Shown: positions 34,401 through 46,107, counted from the stretch's first letter. The stretch: 64,000 nt of DNA from Larix kaempferi (GCA_027924585.1 BSBM01000822.1:1258001-1322000), one strand, 5' to 3'. Program-made: numbers and translations. The notes: generated by a model from the sequence alone, not told the origin.

Positions 34401-35146
34401 AGTGTACAGTTCAAGTGGACTGACTTGGAGAAAATGGCATTTAAAGAGATCAAAGCTGCCATAGCTAATGCACCTTCTTTAAGGAGTCCAGACTTCGATA
34501 AGGATTTCATTATGTACACCTTTTCGTCAGATGACTCTCTCGCAGCTGTGCTCACACAAAAGGTGGAATCAAGAGACAAATACCCAATTTCCTTTATGAG
34601 CACTGGTCTGCAGGGGGCTGAACTGAACTACCCGGTTGTAGACAAGCAAGCATATGCTATATTCAAAGTGGTAAAGCAGTCAGGTCATATATTCTAAAGA
34701 ACAAAACCAAAGTCATAGTTCCTCACCCTGCCATCACATCTCTTTTCGTTCAGAAAGAATTGGGAGAATGGAGAGGAAACTGGGTCACCGCTCTTCAAGA
34801 GTATGATTTAGAATTCAAACCCGCCACTATCATCAAGGGTCAAGGGTTATGTAAATTACTCATTGAGCATCCAGTTGATGAAGAGCTGAATTGGGAGAAT
34901 GAAGCGAAACTGAATATGGTTGAGGTATGTCCCATTTTTACAACTCCTGAATCTTGGTATAGGGACCTAGTGCATTATTTGCAACAAGGATATTTTCTGG
35001 AACACTGGAGTTCTAAGCAAAGAAGGGCACTACATCCGAAATCAACAACCTATCAAATCATTGATGGGATACTCTTTAGAAGGAATTATGATGGGATTTT
35101 CCTTAGATGTCTAGAGAAGGAAGATGCTGATGTCGTTGTCAAATAA
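34401..35146 (+). pseudogene. RNase H and pre-integrase linker of the giant element
   Basis: KDFIMYTFSSDDSLAAVLTQ and GAELNYPVVDKQAYAIFKVV (34425-34697) mark the native gypsy RNase H. A frameshift after 34690 leads to PAITSLFVQKELGEWRGNWV and the linker frame (34760-35146), which includes ESWYRDLVHYLQQGYF and ends at TAA 35144-35146. Confidence 0.8.
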
Positions 35147-36211
35147 TTGCACGATGGCCCTGCTGGGGGACATTATTTCGGAGATACCACAACACATAAA
35201 ATTCTCAGAGCTCGGTATTATTGGGCCACCTTATTCAGAGATGCTCATGCCTATGCCCGGAAATGTGATGTATGTCAAAGAAGTGTTGGGAAGTTGCCAA
35301 AAGCAGCAGGACCGCTACAGCCAGTCATTATCTTTGAACCATTCCAGCAATGGGGCATAGATGTTATTGGATAAATAAACCCGAATTCTTAGCTGCAACA
35401 TCGGTATATCTTGACATCTACAGATTATTTTACGAGATGGACAGAAGCTGCTCCACTGCGCAAAATAAATGAAGATGCAGTTATCAAATTCCTGGAAGAA
35501 AACATCATAACCAATTTTGGGGTTCCAATTTCCCTAGTCTTTGATAATGCAACTTATTTTTCGTCAATGAAGATTAATGAATTTGTTTATGAGAAAGGAA
35601 TTAAATTACATTATTCCGCCAATTACTATCCCCAAGGAAATGGATTAGCTGAGTCTACCAATAAGAATCTCATTCGAATTCTTACGAAAACTGTGATTGA
35701 AAATCAAAGAAGTTTGCATACAACCCTTCCAAATGCTTTATGGGAAGATAGAGTCACCCCGAAGAATGCCTTAGGAGTCTCCCCATTCACCTTAGTCTAC
35801 GGTAAGGAAGCCATCCTCTCTCTGAATATTTTACTCCCTTCCTTGCAATTAGCCCAAGCCTCTCAAGGTTCCAGCAACCAAATCCTACAATCAAGAATTG
35901 ATACCTTGTTGAAGCTTGAAGAGTCTCGGCTTAAAGCCAAAGACCGGTTCCACCAACACCAAGACATAGTCAAAAAGTGGTTCGATAAGTGTAAATATAG
36001 CAACAAGAGTTTCGAAGTAGGTGACTTAGTTCTGAAATGGGACCATCCACATGATGGTAAGGGAATGCACACTAAGTTTCAACATTTATGGGTTGGCCCT
36101 TATCAGATTTCTGAAAAGATTGTCCCTTCGACGTATAAGATGAGAGACTTGCAAGGAGAGGAAGTGAATCTCCCTCTCAACGGCCTCGCTTTAAAGCAGT
36201 ACTTCGCATAG
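35147..36211 (+). pseudogene. Integrase of the giant element, DDE intact
   Basis: The zinc module HDGPAGGHYFGDTTTHKILR ... CDVCQ lies at 35147-35280. The core has WGIDVIG (Asp 35360-35362), VFDNATYF (Asp 35543-35545) and GLAESTNKNL (Glu 35651-35653), spacing D-35-E. Stops at 35372-35374 and shortly after it (TAG near 35391) break the frame. From 35411 to 36211 it is open for 266 codons and includes the C-terminal DLVLKWDHPHDGKG and HLWVGPYQISEK. No chromodomain follows. The catalytic acids are all present, unlike in elements A and B. Confidence 0.9.
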
Positions 36212-37248
36212 TCCCATGAGGACTTTTGTACATAAAGTTTTTTTTTTGTGGTTTTTAAGTAGTTTGTTTTGATTTTGTACCTTGCTCTCTACTCAAGATT
36301 TCTTTATTTGTTCTTTAATAAATCCCAACCCAACTCTTGGCTTAGCGGTGAGATATGACTCTAAGCAAATCTCAAAATATTGAAAGGCATAATTTCACTT
36401 ATAAAGAAAATGTAACTTCGTGACTTTGCTTTCACTGAGTGGCCTCTAGGAATGAAGAGATCCTTTTCTGTTTGGTCAAAATAACCCCGGTTAAATAACT
36501 GAGATTTAGCATTTCCTTCTTACTATCTTGGGGTTCCATTCACTTTAACATTAATGCCTATCTCGAGAAGTTCACTATGATGGACCCATGGAAAGGAAGC
36601 TTGTCTCACAGATGTATGGTATTTAAAATGATCCCATGCTACAAATAAGATCCAAAAGGCTTATATCAAAGAGTTCGTTCTCCAGAAATTCTTGCCTCAA
36701 TTAAAGCACGGCTGAGAGAAGCTAAAAAAGCATTCAGTCAAGGAATTTGTTCAAATAATCCAGCCCAGCAAAGTTCGTCTCCGTCCGTGAAGCATGATAA
36801 TCAAATAAATCTCTCGGTCACACAAAAGGACATTGTGGATTGAAGAACCTAAATCAAGTATTGAAAGCTAAAGAAATTTATTTTTGGAAGACTCAAATGA
36901 AAAATTCGTCAATTAAGAAACATCCAAAAGGATGCAGATAGCATGGGAATGAGGAACAAACGAATATGTCTGTGAGATATTGTTACGATCCTGTGGAGTC
37001 CTATATTAGTTGGCATCTGAAAGATAGATTTCAAAATGAACACCACACTCTGGCCCTCAGAGAGTTGTAAAGAAGTCTGAGTCAAAGTTGCCTTTTCCCA
37101 ATGACCAGTATGATAAGAGTGATCACTGTATTCGTAGAAGTTGAACTATGAAGGCATTTTGTTACATGTATAGCTAGCAATTTGTAATTTTTTCTGACCA
37201 TGGGAAGAGTTCATTTCAGAGATCTGTGTTCACCAGTGAATTTCCAAT
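36212..37248 (+). other. 3' internal spacer of the giant element
   Basis: About 1 kb between the integrase stop and the right LTR, with no gene I can support. It starts with a T run (36237-36248). No typical purine tract touches the LTR; the closest is ATGGGAAGAG near 37199-37209, about 40 bp upstream. Confidence 0.5.
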
Positions 37249-38013
37249 TGTTGTTGCTGCAACATCCCCCCCAAAATTTTGTAAATATTGGGGCCCCTCC
37301 TTCTATTTTTTAGGAAGTCCTTTGAAGTTTGTTTGTTTTAACTCTTCAAGTCTTTTCTTTTTCAGCAAATTTTGTTTGTCTGCTAAGGCAAAGTTCCATT
37401 TTAGTTAGCATTGCGCAGAATTTAACCTTATCTCTGTCGACACGTTGCGCAAAATTTAACCTTATCTCTGCTGACCGTTGTGCAGGATTTAACCTCGTCC
37501 TATCTGACCATTTTCCGCATTTGTTAATTTTAAACTTGCGCTGATCGGTCGCAAATTTTAAAGCCAAAAGGGCGCCGATCAGTAGCACTAAAGCCAGCCT
37601 CGGTCGCAGATTTTAGGAGTATTATTCCTGACCATTGTGCACTCTTTTACCCTAACTTCGTTGATTTTGTGTTATTTTTGGGGGCCTTTCTTCGTCACGC
37701 TTCTTGGTCGCAGAGTTTAAGATTACTTTCCTCGCCTGTTGCGCGTATTCTAAACTTAAGAAGTGTCGACCACTATTCGACCACTCGTCGCAACGTCCGG
37801 TCATAAGATTTAACCTTACCTCCTTTGACCATGGCACATGGTTTAAAGTTGGAATCGCCGATTGGCTGCGCAATCCATGTTTTTGGAAAGCGCAAACAGA
37901 GAAGTTGGTGGGAATGTAATTGTATCCTGTGCGAATTAATTGCTTTTTGGCATCGAGCCCCGTGCACACTTAGTGTCCCAACTTCCCACCCTGTGGGGAT
38001 TAATTGCTCATGC

Positions 38014-38021
38014 TATATATA
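38014..38021 (+). promoter_or_regulatory. TATA box 1 (right LTR)
   Basis: TATATATA in the same context (GGGGATTAATTGCTCATGC just before it) as 25010-25017. Confidence 0.5.
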
Positions 38022-38884
38022 CATAAAATGAGGTTTTCACTCTCCATCCTTTCCTAGACAGAGAAGCGTTTGTTGTTCGCCATTGGGAGCTCAAACTGTC
38101 ACTAGCTTGGGTATGTGCACCGACCGCAGGGAGGCATTCTAATACTGACAGGTAGGTTCTCATTCCTTCCCTTTGGTTTTGGTCTATAAGGAAACTTCGT
38201 TAAAAGCTCAATTTTTTCTGCTTTAGATTTGTTTTTGTTGATGGTCCTCGAGGCCAAACCCATGTCGTTATAACACCCGAGTTGCTCCCGTTTGCATGTA
38301 ATTTGTGGGAACCCTGTGTCCAATAAGATTTGTGCCTTTAGATTGATAGAAGAACCTCTCGTCTAAGTCGAATTACCACCCGACGGAGTGGCACCGCAAA
38401 CCCTGTCCATTATGCTCCTTATGAGCATACTCCTTGGCCTGTCGAGTCTGGATTTATGCATTATAAAAAATCTCCACCCGCGCTTTCATCTAATTAATGA
38501 AAAGTTAAAACTTGTAGAAATTCGAATGATGTTTTGATGAAGTAACTTAGCCTGTGGTGGCTTGGCTTTGCATCTTCAAGATTTCCCAAAACTAGTGCCA
38601 GTGGAATAATTGAATTTATCATAGGATATTGTCAAATGCTAGCTAGAAGCATTCGATATTGTCTAATTTCATTTTTTGAGTTGTTGCATGGATGTTTTCG
38701 TTTAAATGCTCCTCCTCATTACCATTGTCTCTGAAATATTGATTTAAATTGAAATCCAACACTCGTACATACTCAATTTATGCTTAGCTCCATGAATTTG
38801 AATGATGTGTTGATTCGCTAACAATGGTTGCTCCTGAATTTGTCAACTCCTCATTTGTGTTATCCTTGCCGTTTCAAGTTTGGC

Positions 38885-41800
38885 ATGCACATGAGATCTG
38901 CCAGGGAGAAGGCTAAGCTTTCCGAATCAGACTCAAACGTAGAAATCTTGTTGGATGCCTCACTCGAGACAATGTTTTGTGATACAAAAGCTGTCACAGG
39001 AGTAGCCCCAGGGGCCACCACCCAAGAATTTCAGTGGGGTGAGCTATACAGATTTATTAGAGATCAAAAGTACCCCGAGGAAACACTAGAAGTAACCATG
39101 GTCTACTTGAACATCAAGAAGTATGGCCTTCACAAGGCAGCAACTCGTCCCAAGCTATTTCCATGCTCAGAAGTTATCGACTGGATAATTCCTCATGTGA
39201 AAACTGATACAAGAATCATCAATGATAAGAGCATATCATGGCTACCTACAGGTTACCCCAGGAAAGGGCTTGGATGGACAATGAATGGCTAGCAAAGAAA
39301 ACAATAGACCCCTTGGAGTTCACCCGGAAGATGCTAATAATTGAGAGGCAGATAAGGCAAAGAGGCAACAGAGAATATGAAAGTGTGCTTCTAAGAACTC
39401 CCTACAGACTCATTGCCTTAATGCTGAGTTGAATTTTCTACATGCCAAATGGAAACGTCTTCAAGCTTGGCTAGGTTCTAGTGATGGTCCATGTAGCCAC
39501 GTCTGGAACAATCTTCAATTGGGCCGACATAATCTTAGACATAATGGTCTCACACTTAACTGCTGCCGAAGGAGGATTGACCCAAAAGAAAGTTGATTTC
39601 TTCATGTCTTCATATTTAATAGATTGCTTACTAAGCAAGCACCCTTTTCCTGATTTGGGTTGCGTTTGGAGCAGAAAGGATTCCCCTCTCTTTGTAGCTT
39701 ATCAACTCACATGGGAAAGCAAATACACAAATCACTACAAACAGATTTGCGAAAAGCTCATCATGCCCCTTTATCAGCTGATTTTTAAGCAAGAGACAAA
39801 TTGTTTGTCTGAAAATGCCATGCCCATCATAGAAGAGTTTGGGGACTATTACTTCTCCCCTGAGGGAACCTATATCCAAACGAGTGGAGGATCTCAACCT
39901 CCCTTTTTGTTTCCTCGGTATGTCATAGATTTTGTAGTACACAAAGAAGCTATAAGGAAGCTTTTCATCAGTGGGGTCGGCAAGATTCTATGTGAAAGGA
40001 AGAAAGGTATGTACCCACCAATGCCCTTCACCATCGGTGCATATAGTCTCCAGAAAGAAAAATATGGTGAAAAATTTGCTCAGGGATTAGGAGTTTTTCA
40101 TTTCGGCAAAAAGTTATTTAGAAGGCATGATCCTAATGGCAGATTTGTTGAGCACTGTACCAATGTCAAAACTACTTTTGAGTATGCACATCTGTTACCG
40201 CCCTAAAAGCAGAGCAAGTTCCATCCCCAGACCTGTTGGGTTGATCCAAAAGGAACAAGAGGCAACAACATCACAATCAGAGGATTCCAGGAGGAAGGAA
40301 AAGGAGGAAGAAGAAAGACTCCAAAAGGAGCAAGAAGTCAAGCAGTAGCAAGATGCAGAAGCTGCTAGAGCTCAACAGGAGCAAGAAGCAAAAGCTCTGA
40401 AAGATGAAGAGGAGAGGATGTAGCAATAAGAAGCCACCAAATTATAGCAAGAAGAGGCTGAAAGAATAAAAAAAGAAGAGGCCGAAAAGTCGCAGGCAAT
40501 GAGAGAGAAAGCAGAGAGAGAGGCAACAAAACTATCAGAAAGGCAAGCACGAGAGGCAGCAGATTTAGCAAAGCTGGCAGAGCAAGCAAAGAGGCAAGCA
40601 AGAGAAGAAGCATAAGAATCTAGTAAAGCCATGGAACAAGGCATGTCTAGCCTGCAGGACATGGACTTGGATCTAGCAACAATAAACAAATCAGGGATAG
40701 ATAATGAAGGGGTTGTCACCACTGAAGAGTTAGCACTTACCCCATACAATCCTTCAAAGCAACGCCAAGTGGCCAACCTGGATTCCGTTTATTTTGATAA
40801 AAGGAAGAAGTTTATTGTAGACAGATCAGAGAATAAAATGAAGATTGGGGAGGACCGATACGAAATCAAAGTATCAGAAACCACGCTTGTCCAAGGGACT
40901 GACCTTGACCCTGTGTTCATGACATCATGCACTATGGCTTCGGCTCAAGAAGTAAAGATAATGTTGATCGTATGGTTGAAGAGGTTAGGAAGTACAGGGA
41001 ACTATGTTTCAAGGTAAAAGGTAACATGCATAAAGAGGTGTTAAAAGGAAATGAGTTAAGATTGAAGTACAATGAGCTTCAGGAGGAAAAGAAAGAAACA
41101 ACTTTGCAAATCCTGCAGCTCAAGAATGAAAATAGCTCACTAGAGATGCAGTTGGCAATCTCAGAGAACGAGAAGAAAGACTTGAAATCTCGCAAAGGAG
41201 AACTGGAGAAGCTTGAACCCAATAATGTGCAGCTGAACAAATATTTTAAGCCTCAGCTTGATAGGGTGACACGAGAAAAATAGCAGCTATTGGAACAGCT
41301 CAAAGTTGCAAATAAGAAGCAGGACCTAACTGCATTTCATGAACAAGCATGCGAGATTCAGAAGAGAGTTCATCAATCACTGACTCTAATTTCAGGAGAA
41401 ATATGCAGGGTGAAGGAAATGATAACAAGGATGACAACCATTGAATTCAAGGCGTTGAAGCTAAAGAAGAGGTACGCGCAACACTTGGAGGAAATAAATA
41501 AACAATTTGAATGGAGAGAAGGAAAGTCTGGTTTCCTAGCAAACCTATGGGTCAATACCGTTGATGAATTAAACTTGGATTGTGGAGTCCTCGAGTTTTG
41601 TAGGTATTGTGGCGCAAAGCTAAGTATTGAAATCTGGAATACCGTCAAAAGCTGCCACACTTTCTACTAAAAAATCACAGAAACTTTTGGGAGATGCAAC
41701 ATGTTTTTACCTCAATCTATTTATGAGTTTCTTGAAAGAGAACAACGTTTGGTCGATCTACAAAGTGAACTGAGTACAGAAATCGAATACATCAAGAAGA

Positions 41801-42111
41801 TGGATGTCCTAAACCCCAACGACCTCCATCGGTTCATTGGGAAGACTTCTATCCATGCCTATTTTCTGGAAAGCATCACCAAGGTAGCAGTGGCAGGAGA
41901 AGCCAACATTAAATCAGATCTGCGCAAGCATGAAATAGTGTTGAAAATGACAATCTCTGCGCGGGGAAATACCATTGTGCGAGAGATCACCCAGTGGGCC
42001 AGCTATATTAAAAACGTGGACATCCCAGTTGTAGCAAGCGATCCTGCTGAAGAGGACGGTTCAGCAAGGGAAGAAGGATCGGTTGGGCCATCAGAGCCAT
42101 CTAGAATTTAA
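38885..42111 (+). pseudogene. U3-encoded protein, right LTR copy
   Basis: The same gene as at 25881. It starts MHMRSAREKAK and ends PSEPSRI-stop at 42109-42111. Its N-terminal 135 residues are open (through 39290), where the left copy has three stops. Breaks differ: a frame change near 39235, stops near 39432 and 39474, an approximately 60-bp deletion at 40193, stops near 40346-40450 in the coiled coil and near 40613, a frame change near 40955, and stops at 41281 and 41668. Because the breaks are mostly private to each LTR, they arose after insertion. Confidence 0.8.
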
Positions 42112-42274
42112 CTTTGTTTTTATTCTAGTTTTGTGAGAGACAGCTGGAGTATATTTTATTGTATAATTTTTTGTAAAAGACAGCTGGAAATTGTTTTGTC
42201 TCTTTAGGCACTAGAAGACAAAATTTTGTGTTTCCCTAGGGTAAGGTTTTGGGAAGAGACAATTTTGTAAAATC

Positions 42275-42282
42275 TATAAATA
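42275..42282 (+). promoter_or_regulatory. TATA box 2 (right LTR)
   Basis: TATAAATA, aligned with 29434-29441. In this copy it would drive transcription outward from the element into flanking DNA. Confidence 0.5.
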
Positions 42283-42970
42283 GAGAGATAAAAGAGAAGA
42301 GGAATTTTGGCAGGTGAAAGGACAGACTAATTTTGTACGTGAATTACTTTGCTACATGAATGAAGGAAGCTCTATTTTGCCTAAAGAAATCCTGCATGGA
42401 TTTTTGTTGTGGGAATGTGTTGAATGTTGGCCGAATTGTTTCTGCGTTATTCACACATTGACTGTGAGATCGTTCTTAACTAATCTGAATTATTTCTCTG
42501 TTATGAATGCTTTCACTTTCCTATGCAAAATTTTTATGTAAAATGGATAACAGAATGTTTATCTCTGTCAAAGCTATCTTTGATAATCTTTTATTTTCTG
42601 CTGTAAATGCTTCTATTTAATTTAACAGCTATCTGTGGAATTCTTGGTTGCATTTCCAGTTTATTACTCATTCTTTAAATTTTCTCCTTGCGAGGATAAA
42701 TTAAATTTGCTTAAACATTTTTTTAGGTCAAATTTGTTTAACAGCATGCATTTAGATTACAACACTTGCATCTCATCTTTAAAATAAAAATACATAAATG
42801 GTGGATTGGGCCGCAACTGGTGAAAAGGAAAACAAATATTTAAATCTTACACGGTGGACGGGCCGTTAACTAGACGGATTCCCCACACCAAACGGTGAGC
42901 GATCTAATTGGGCTTGCTTACTGGGGAGAATCCCTTGCTAATTGATGCTACAATTTTCGGGGCATCAGTA

Positions 42971-43116
42971 GGGCCCTCATGCCCTGAACCTAGAAGTACT
43001 TCAACAGTCCACAGTTTCTCAATGCATCCACACACAATGGATCATTTGTCGCTTGTATATCTTCTACTTCGTGTTCACATTCACGCCATTCAAGAACCAT
43101 GGTGTCAGCCGTAAAC
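42971..43116 (-). pseudogene. Antisense PMD-like gene, copy 1, 5' part of the split exon
   Basis: On the minus strand the exon starts at 43116 after acceptor TTTGACAG and reads TMVLEWRECEHEVEDIQ and RNCGLLKYF before the giant element's TSD. Copy 2 has RMVLEWREREHGIIDHQ and QACGLYKFW in the same order. Its downstream half lies at 24297-23636, 18.7 kb away. This confirms that the giant element inserted into the exon. Confidence 0.6.
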
Positions 43117-43400
43117 CTGTCAAAGGAAGCATTTAAACACTATTAGAACTCATCCAAACCATTAAAAACTTTTCTTGTGGGCTAGGTTTTGGTTTGAAGT
43201 TGGGCGTTTCTGCCGTCGCACCCCGTCATTGCTGGCAGGGCGATGTCGTCGCAAAGCGCCCTTACGGGTTTTGCGACGACCCGGGTTTGTCGCGGTTCCT
43301 GTAGAGGAGGATTGCGACGACCCGAGGGCGCAAAATCCTCTCATAAATCAACCCAAAAAATGAACAAAAGCAAAATTATAAACCACTAGAAAGATGATGG
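43117..43400 (-). other. Upstream intron and possible first exon of antisense gene copy 1
   Basis: A GC-rich block at 43190-43345 encodes on the minus strand a basic stretch (PGRRKTRKGALRRHRPAS) open from 43344 to 43162. It could be a first exon or regulatory DNA. It contains an 11-bp perfect hairpin stem (GTCGTCGCAAA/TTTGCGACGAC, 43245-43280). I cannot place its splice donor. Confidence 0.3.
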
Positions 43401-43880
43401 TTGAGGTCTAGGTTTACCTACTCCTGGTGGTTCATGAAATGGTCAATTGTAGCTCCAGCAATCGACGAATGAAAATCTGCTCCAAATGGCACTTTCTTCT
43501 CCCCAAACTTGGCAAATGAAAATGGTAACTATTTTTGGTCATTTTTCCTATTTTATAAACAAAAAGGGAATATTCTTTTTTCAAATTTAGATGCTTTATG
43601 GGTTATTTGCTATAGTTTGGATTATGTATTGCATTTTAATACCCGATTGACTATTTGACCTAGTTCTCAAGCATGCAGGAGATGTTAAGTGTTTCATTTG
43701 CGCCATTCTCCCATCGTAGCGATCATCTCATAAATGTTGTCAGGTATGAACAACCCGTTGAATATTTTTGTTGTTATTTTCGCCCGTTAGAATTCGGTTA
43801 TTTAATGATGATGAGATAACTCTTTGTTCTTTCTCATGCTTGTAAAACCATGAGAATAATTCACTAAGTTATGATTTATC
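43401..43880. other. Non-coding stretch
   Basis: AT-rich, no gene seen. The part at 43425-43480 resembles 47370-47420 upstream of antisense gene copy 2, so it is probably the promoter side of that gene. Confidence 0.4.
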
Positions 43881-45491
43881 ACTTTTCCGGGATCGTTAAA
43901 CTCCTATGGAAAAGGAACCCCCCCGGAGTATATCTTTAAGCTCTTTTCAGGCTCTCGAAATACGAAAAGATCACTAAGCGAACTTGTCGCATTCATGCTT
44001 GTTAAAGAATTTGAATGGTCATCTTCCTGGTGATAGTTTACCCCTTTTTCAGAACAGGGAACACTACTTACGAAAAAGGAATACTCCATCCAATCATGAC
44101 TGGAAGAGTCCTCTCTCGCTTTGCTTTACCCTTTTTCGGGCGAAGAGGCTAACTTTAAAAAAAAGGACCATTGGAGTCTTCTTTAGCTCTTTTCAGACTC
44201 TCTAAACATGAAATGACGACCGAGTTTACCTTCTATGGACTCGCTAAAATTTAACAATGAAGGGCCCACTATGGGACGAACCCCTCCTCTCCCAGGTTCA
44301 GAAAATATTTGGGATTGGACTCATCTATGAGATGAGCTATACCGAGCTTCCGATTACCCTCATCAAGCTCTTAAAAAACACATGAGGCACTCATCAGTCA
44401 TGATGGGGAAAAAGGAAATCTTTCGTGTTACACTTTTTACCTGTGGCACTACCTAGTCGTTCTTGAACATGGCACTCATTTGCATTCGCATACCACACTT
44501 GGGTCATCCGTTTGTCCTCGAGTTTTACCCACTTCCTGAGTCTTGTTACTCCTTTGGGTCATCCAAAGAATACTTCCATCATTAGTTGCATTAGGAATTG
44601 GCGTCATTCTCGTCATGTCGATACTGCCAAGTCATGCCATGCCCATGTTCAAGAATACTTTCACTACTCATCATTTTCATTCAACACACCTTCCACCATG
44701 TCAGGTCTACTCTGGGTGAGTCATGTATGTTACTGTACCATCCGATCTGTTCAAAACATCCTTTGTCGTGTTTCATGTTGATGATGGGGGATTCATCATG
44801 GCCCTCCTTCAATGGATTCATCCTCGTCGACTTCAACACATCATCCGAGGATTGAATCTAGAAACCAACCAAGTATCGTGGGCCTACATGCCTCAATGGC
44901 AGGTTACCTCGCTTTCAACATGAGTTTACATCATTGACTCTTGATCGAAAGGTTTCATCTAGAATTCGACTTCAACTCATTCATTCACACTTGGTGATAT
45001 GTACTATGATACCTTGGGGATCATTGACATCAATGATGATTTCCCTCGCACTTGTTAACGGTATACATCAATGACCGTAATCAAGTGGTTTCTACCATGT
45101 TCGACGTCAAGACATTTGTAATCACGTGGATAGATTTGTATCATTGCGAGTTCAACTTGAAGACCATGGGGAGTCATGTTTTACCCAGGTTGCGATGGAT
45201 ATTTTTTGAGTCATATTACATGGATCCATATTTGTATTGGTTGTGGTTGTGTTATCATCTCATCATGGATCTACGCTTGTATCTAGTAGCCATGATTGTG
45301 TCCAGTCGATTCTTTACTACCATGGATCCGCATTGTATTGGTTGGCAGCCATGTTGTGAGTCATATGAGAATGTGTTCTCAGAGTCAGTTGCACTGCAGC
45401 AGCATTTCCTATCCGACAAGCCATTGCCATTCCTTTTGTCAAAGCATTTCACATGTCTAGTTTCAACAGCTTCATGCTTTGGGGGGCATTC
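43881..45491 (+). other. 3' non-coding region and polypurine tract of a B-type element
   Basis: No coding sequence. It shares long stretches with 48040-49495 (e.g. GGTATACATCAATGACC at 45060 and 49024) and 50430-51080 (e.g. AACCAAYCAAGTAYC). It ends TTTGGGGGGCATTC directly before an LTR, a plausible polypurine tract. A related tract (AGGGGGCATC) precedes the LTR at 49496. Internal repeats of AGCTCTTTTCAGRCTCTC occur at 43936 and 44187. Confidence 0.65.
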
Positions 45492-46107
45492 TGTTACACC
45501 TAAATCTTACCATCATGAGACCTAGTGTATATACCCTTGAACAGCCTGCTAAAAAACCCATCTGTCACTTGTTTCCCTATTACAACCTGTGACGATGTTA
45601 GTTAATATGGATAAAAGGAAGCTTCGAGCAATTTCTCGAAGGAGGATGACTTGGATCTCTATCCCTAACTTATAGGTTGAAATGTCCTTCGATTCCTCCA
45701 TCATTGGGAAGATCCCTTAGTCCTCTCCCACTAATCCTCAACTCATTTCTATCCTCCTAGTCCTATTCACATGAGGCTCCTCTTCACTCCAAAAGGGAGG
45801 AAGTCTATAGTACCTACATGCTAGTGAAATTAGCTTAGGAGATCTCTATTCATCTCTTGGGAGATCTGTACTTCCTTTGGAGGCTTTGGCATTGGCTTGT
45901 TGGAGAAGGATTGCTACGTTGAGCCTTGGTTGTAATCACTTCCTTCTATGTACTTTCCCTTTTTATACAGTAATATAAATGCTTTCCACCAAATGTTGTT
46001 GCATTGATGATGTTTGTGTAGTTTTCCTGCTTCACTACTTACTTAGATCTGTTATTGTTTAGATGCATTTTACTACTTGTGTTGTTCTGTATGTTTTGAT
46101 AGGTTTT
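45492..46107 (+). repeat. Partial LTR, B family (truncated 3' end)
   Basis: It begins TGTTACACCTAAATC and follows B's LTR to GATAGGTTTTG near 46107. The last 200 bp of the LTR are absent and the antisense gene copy 2 begins. Relative to 5389-6308 it lacks about 120 bp after position 45545 and has about 60 bp extra near 45965. It is a candidate 3' LTR for element B. Confidence 0.8.

Larger units (their letters stand above)
24298..42970 (+). mobile_element. Giant Tat-like gypsy element with 5.8-kb gene-bearing LTRs
   Basis: Two long direct repeats (24298-30132 and 37249-42970) flank a 7.1-kb internal region with gag, protease, RNase H, RT, RNase H and integrase. A PBS follows the left repeat. 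Outer flanks carry the 5-bp duplication GGGCC. Ideal ends are TGTTG...CAACA; the left start reads TATTG and the right end reads CAGTA, two or three transitions away. The flanks rejoin into one exon of the antisense gene, confirming insertion. I see no clear polypurine tract before 37249. Total 18,673 bp. Confidence 0.93.
37249..42970 (+). repeat. Giant element 3' LTR (5,722 bp)
   Basis: It begins TGTTGTTGCTGC, ends GGCATCAGTA, then TSD GGGCC. It carries the same array of subrepeats, TATA box 1 (38014-38021), donor (38152), U3 gene, TATA box 2 (42275-42282) and R/U5 as the left LTR. It is shorter because of a deletion of about 60 bp in the U3 gene near 40193 and one fewer 42-bp repeat. Confidence 0.93.
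5389..46107 (+). mobile_element. Element B: Tat-like gypsy retrotransposon with antisense gene (interrupted by two insertions)
   Basis: The secure part is 5389-22994: LTR, PBS, leader, gag, protease, RT, RNase H, integrase and second RNase H, broken only by copia I. The extension to 46107 is inference. An antisense gene starts 288 bp after pol, the giant element splits it, and past that come a 3' non-coding region, a polypurine tract and an LTR piece (45492-46107) that aligns to B's 5' LTR with a few percent mismatch plus two indels. Removing both insertions gives an element of about 15 kb. The alternative is that 43880-46107 belongs to a separate relative. The left flank is AATAT; no matching TSD can be tested because the right LTR is truncated. 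Confidence 0.5.

Noticed and set aside
44512-45525. Several 60-157 codon frames in the B-type 3' region
   Set aside because: The equivalent stretches at 48040-49495 and 50430-51080 do not keep these frames open.
45492-46107. Solo LTR
   Set aside because: A polypurine tract and element-specific 3' region precede it and its right end is truncated, so it is a 3' LTR remnant and not a solo LTR with TSDs.
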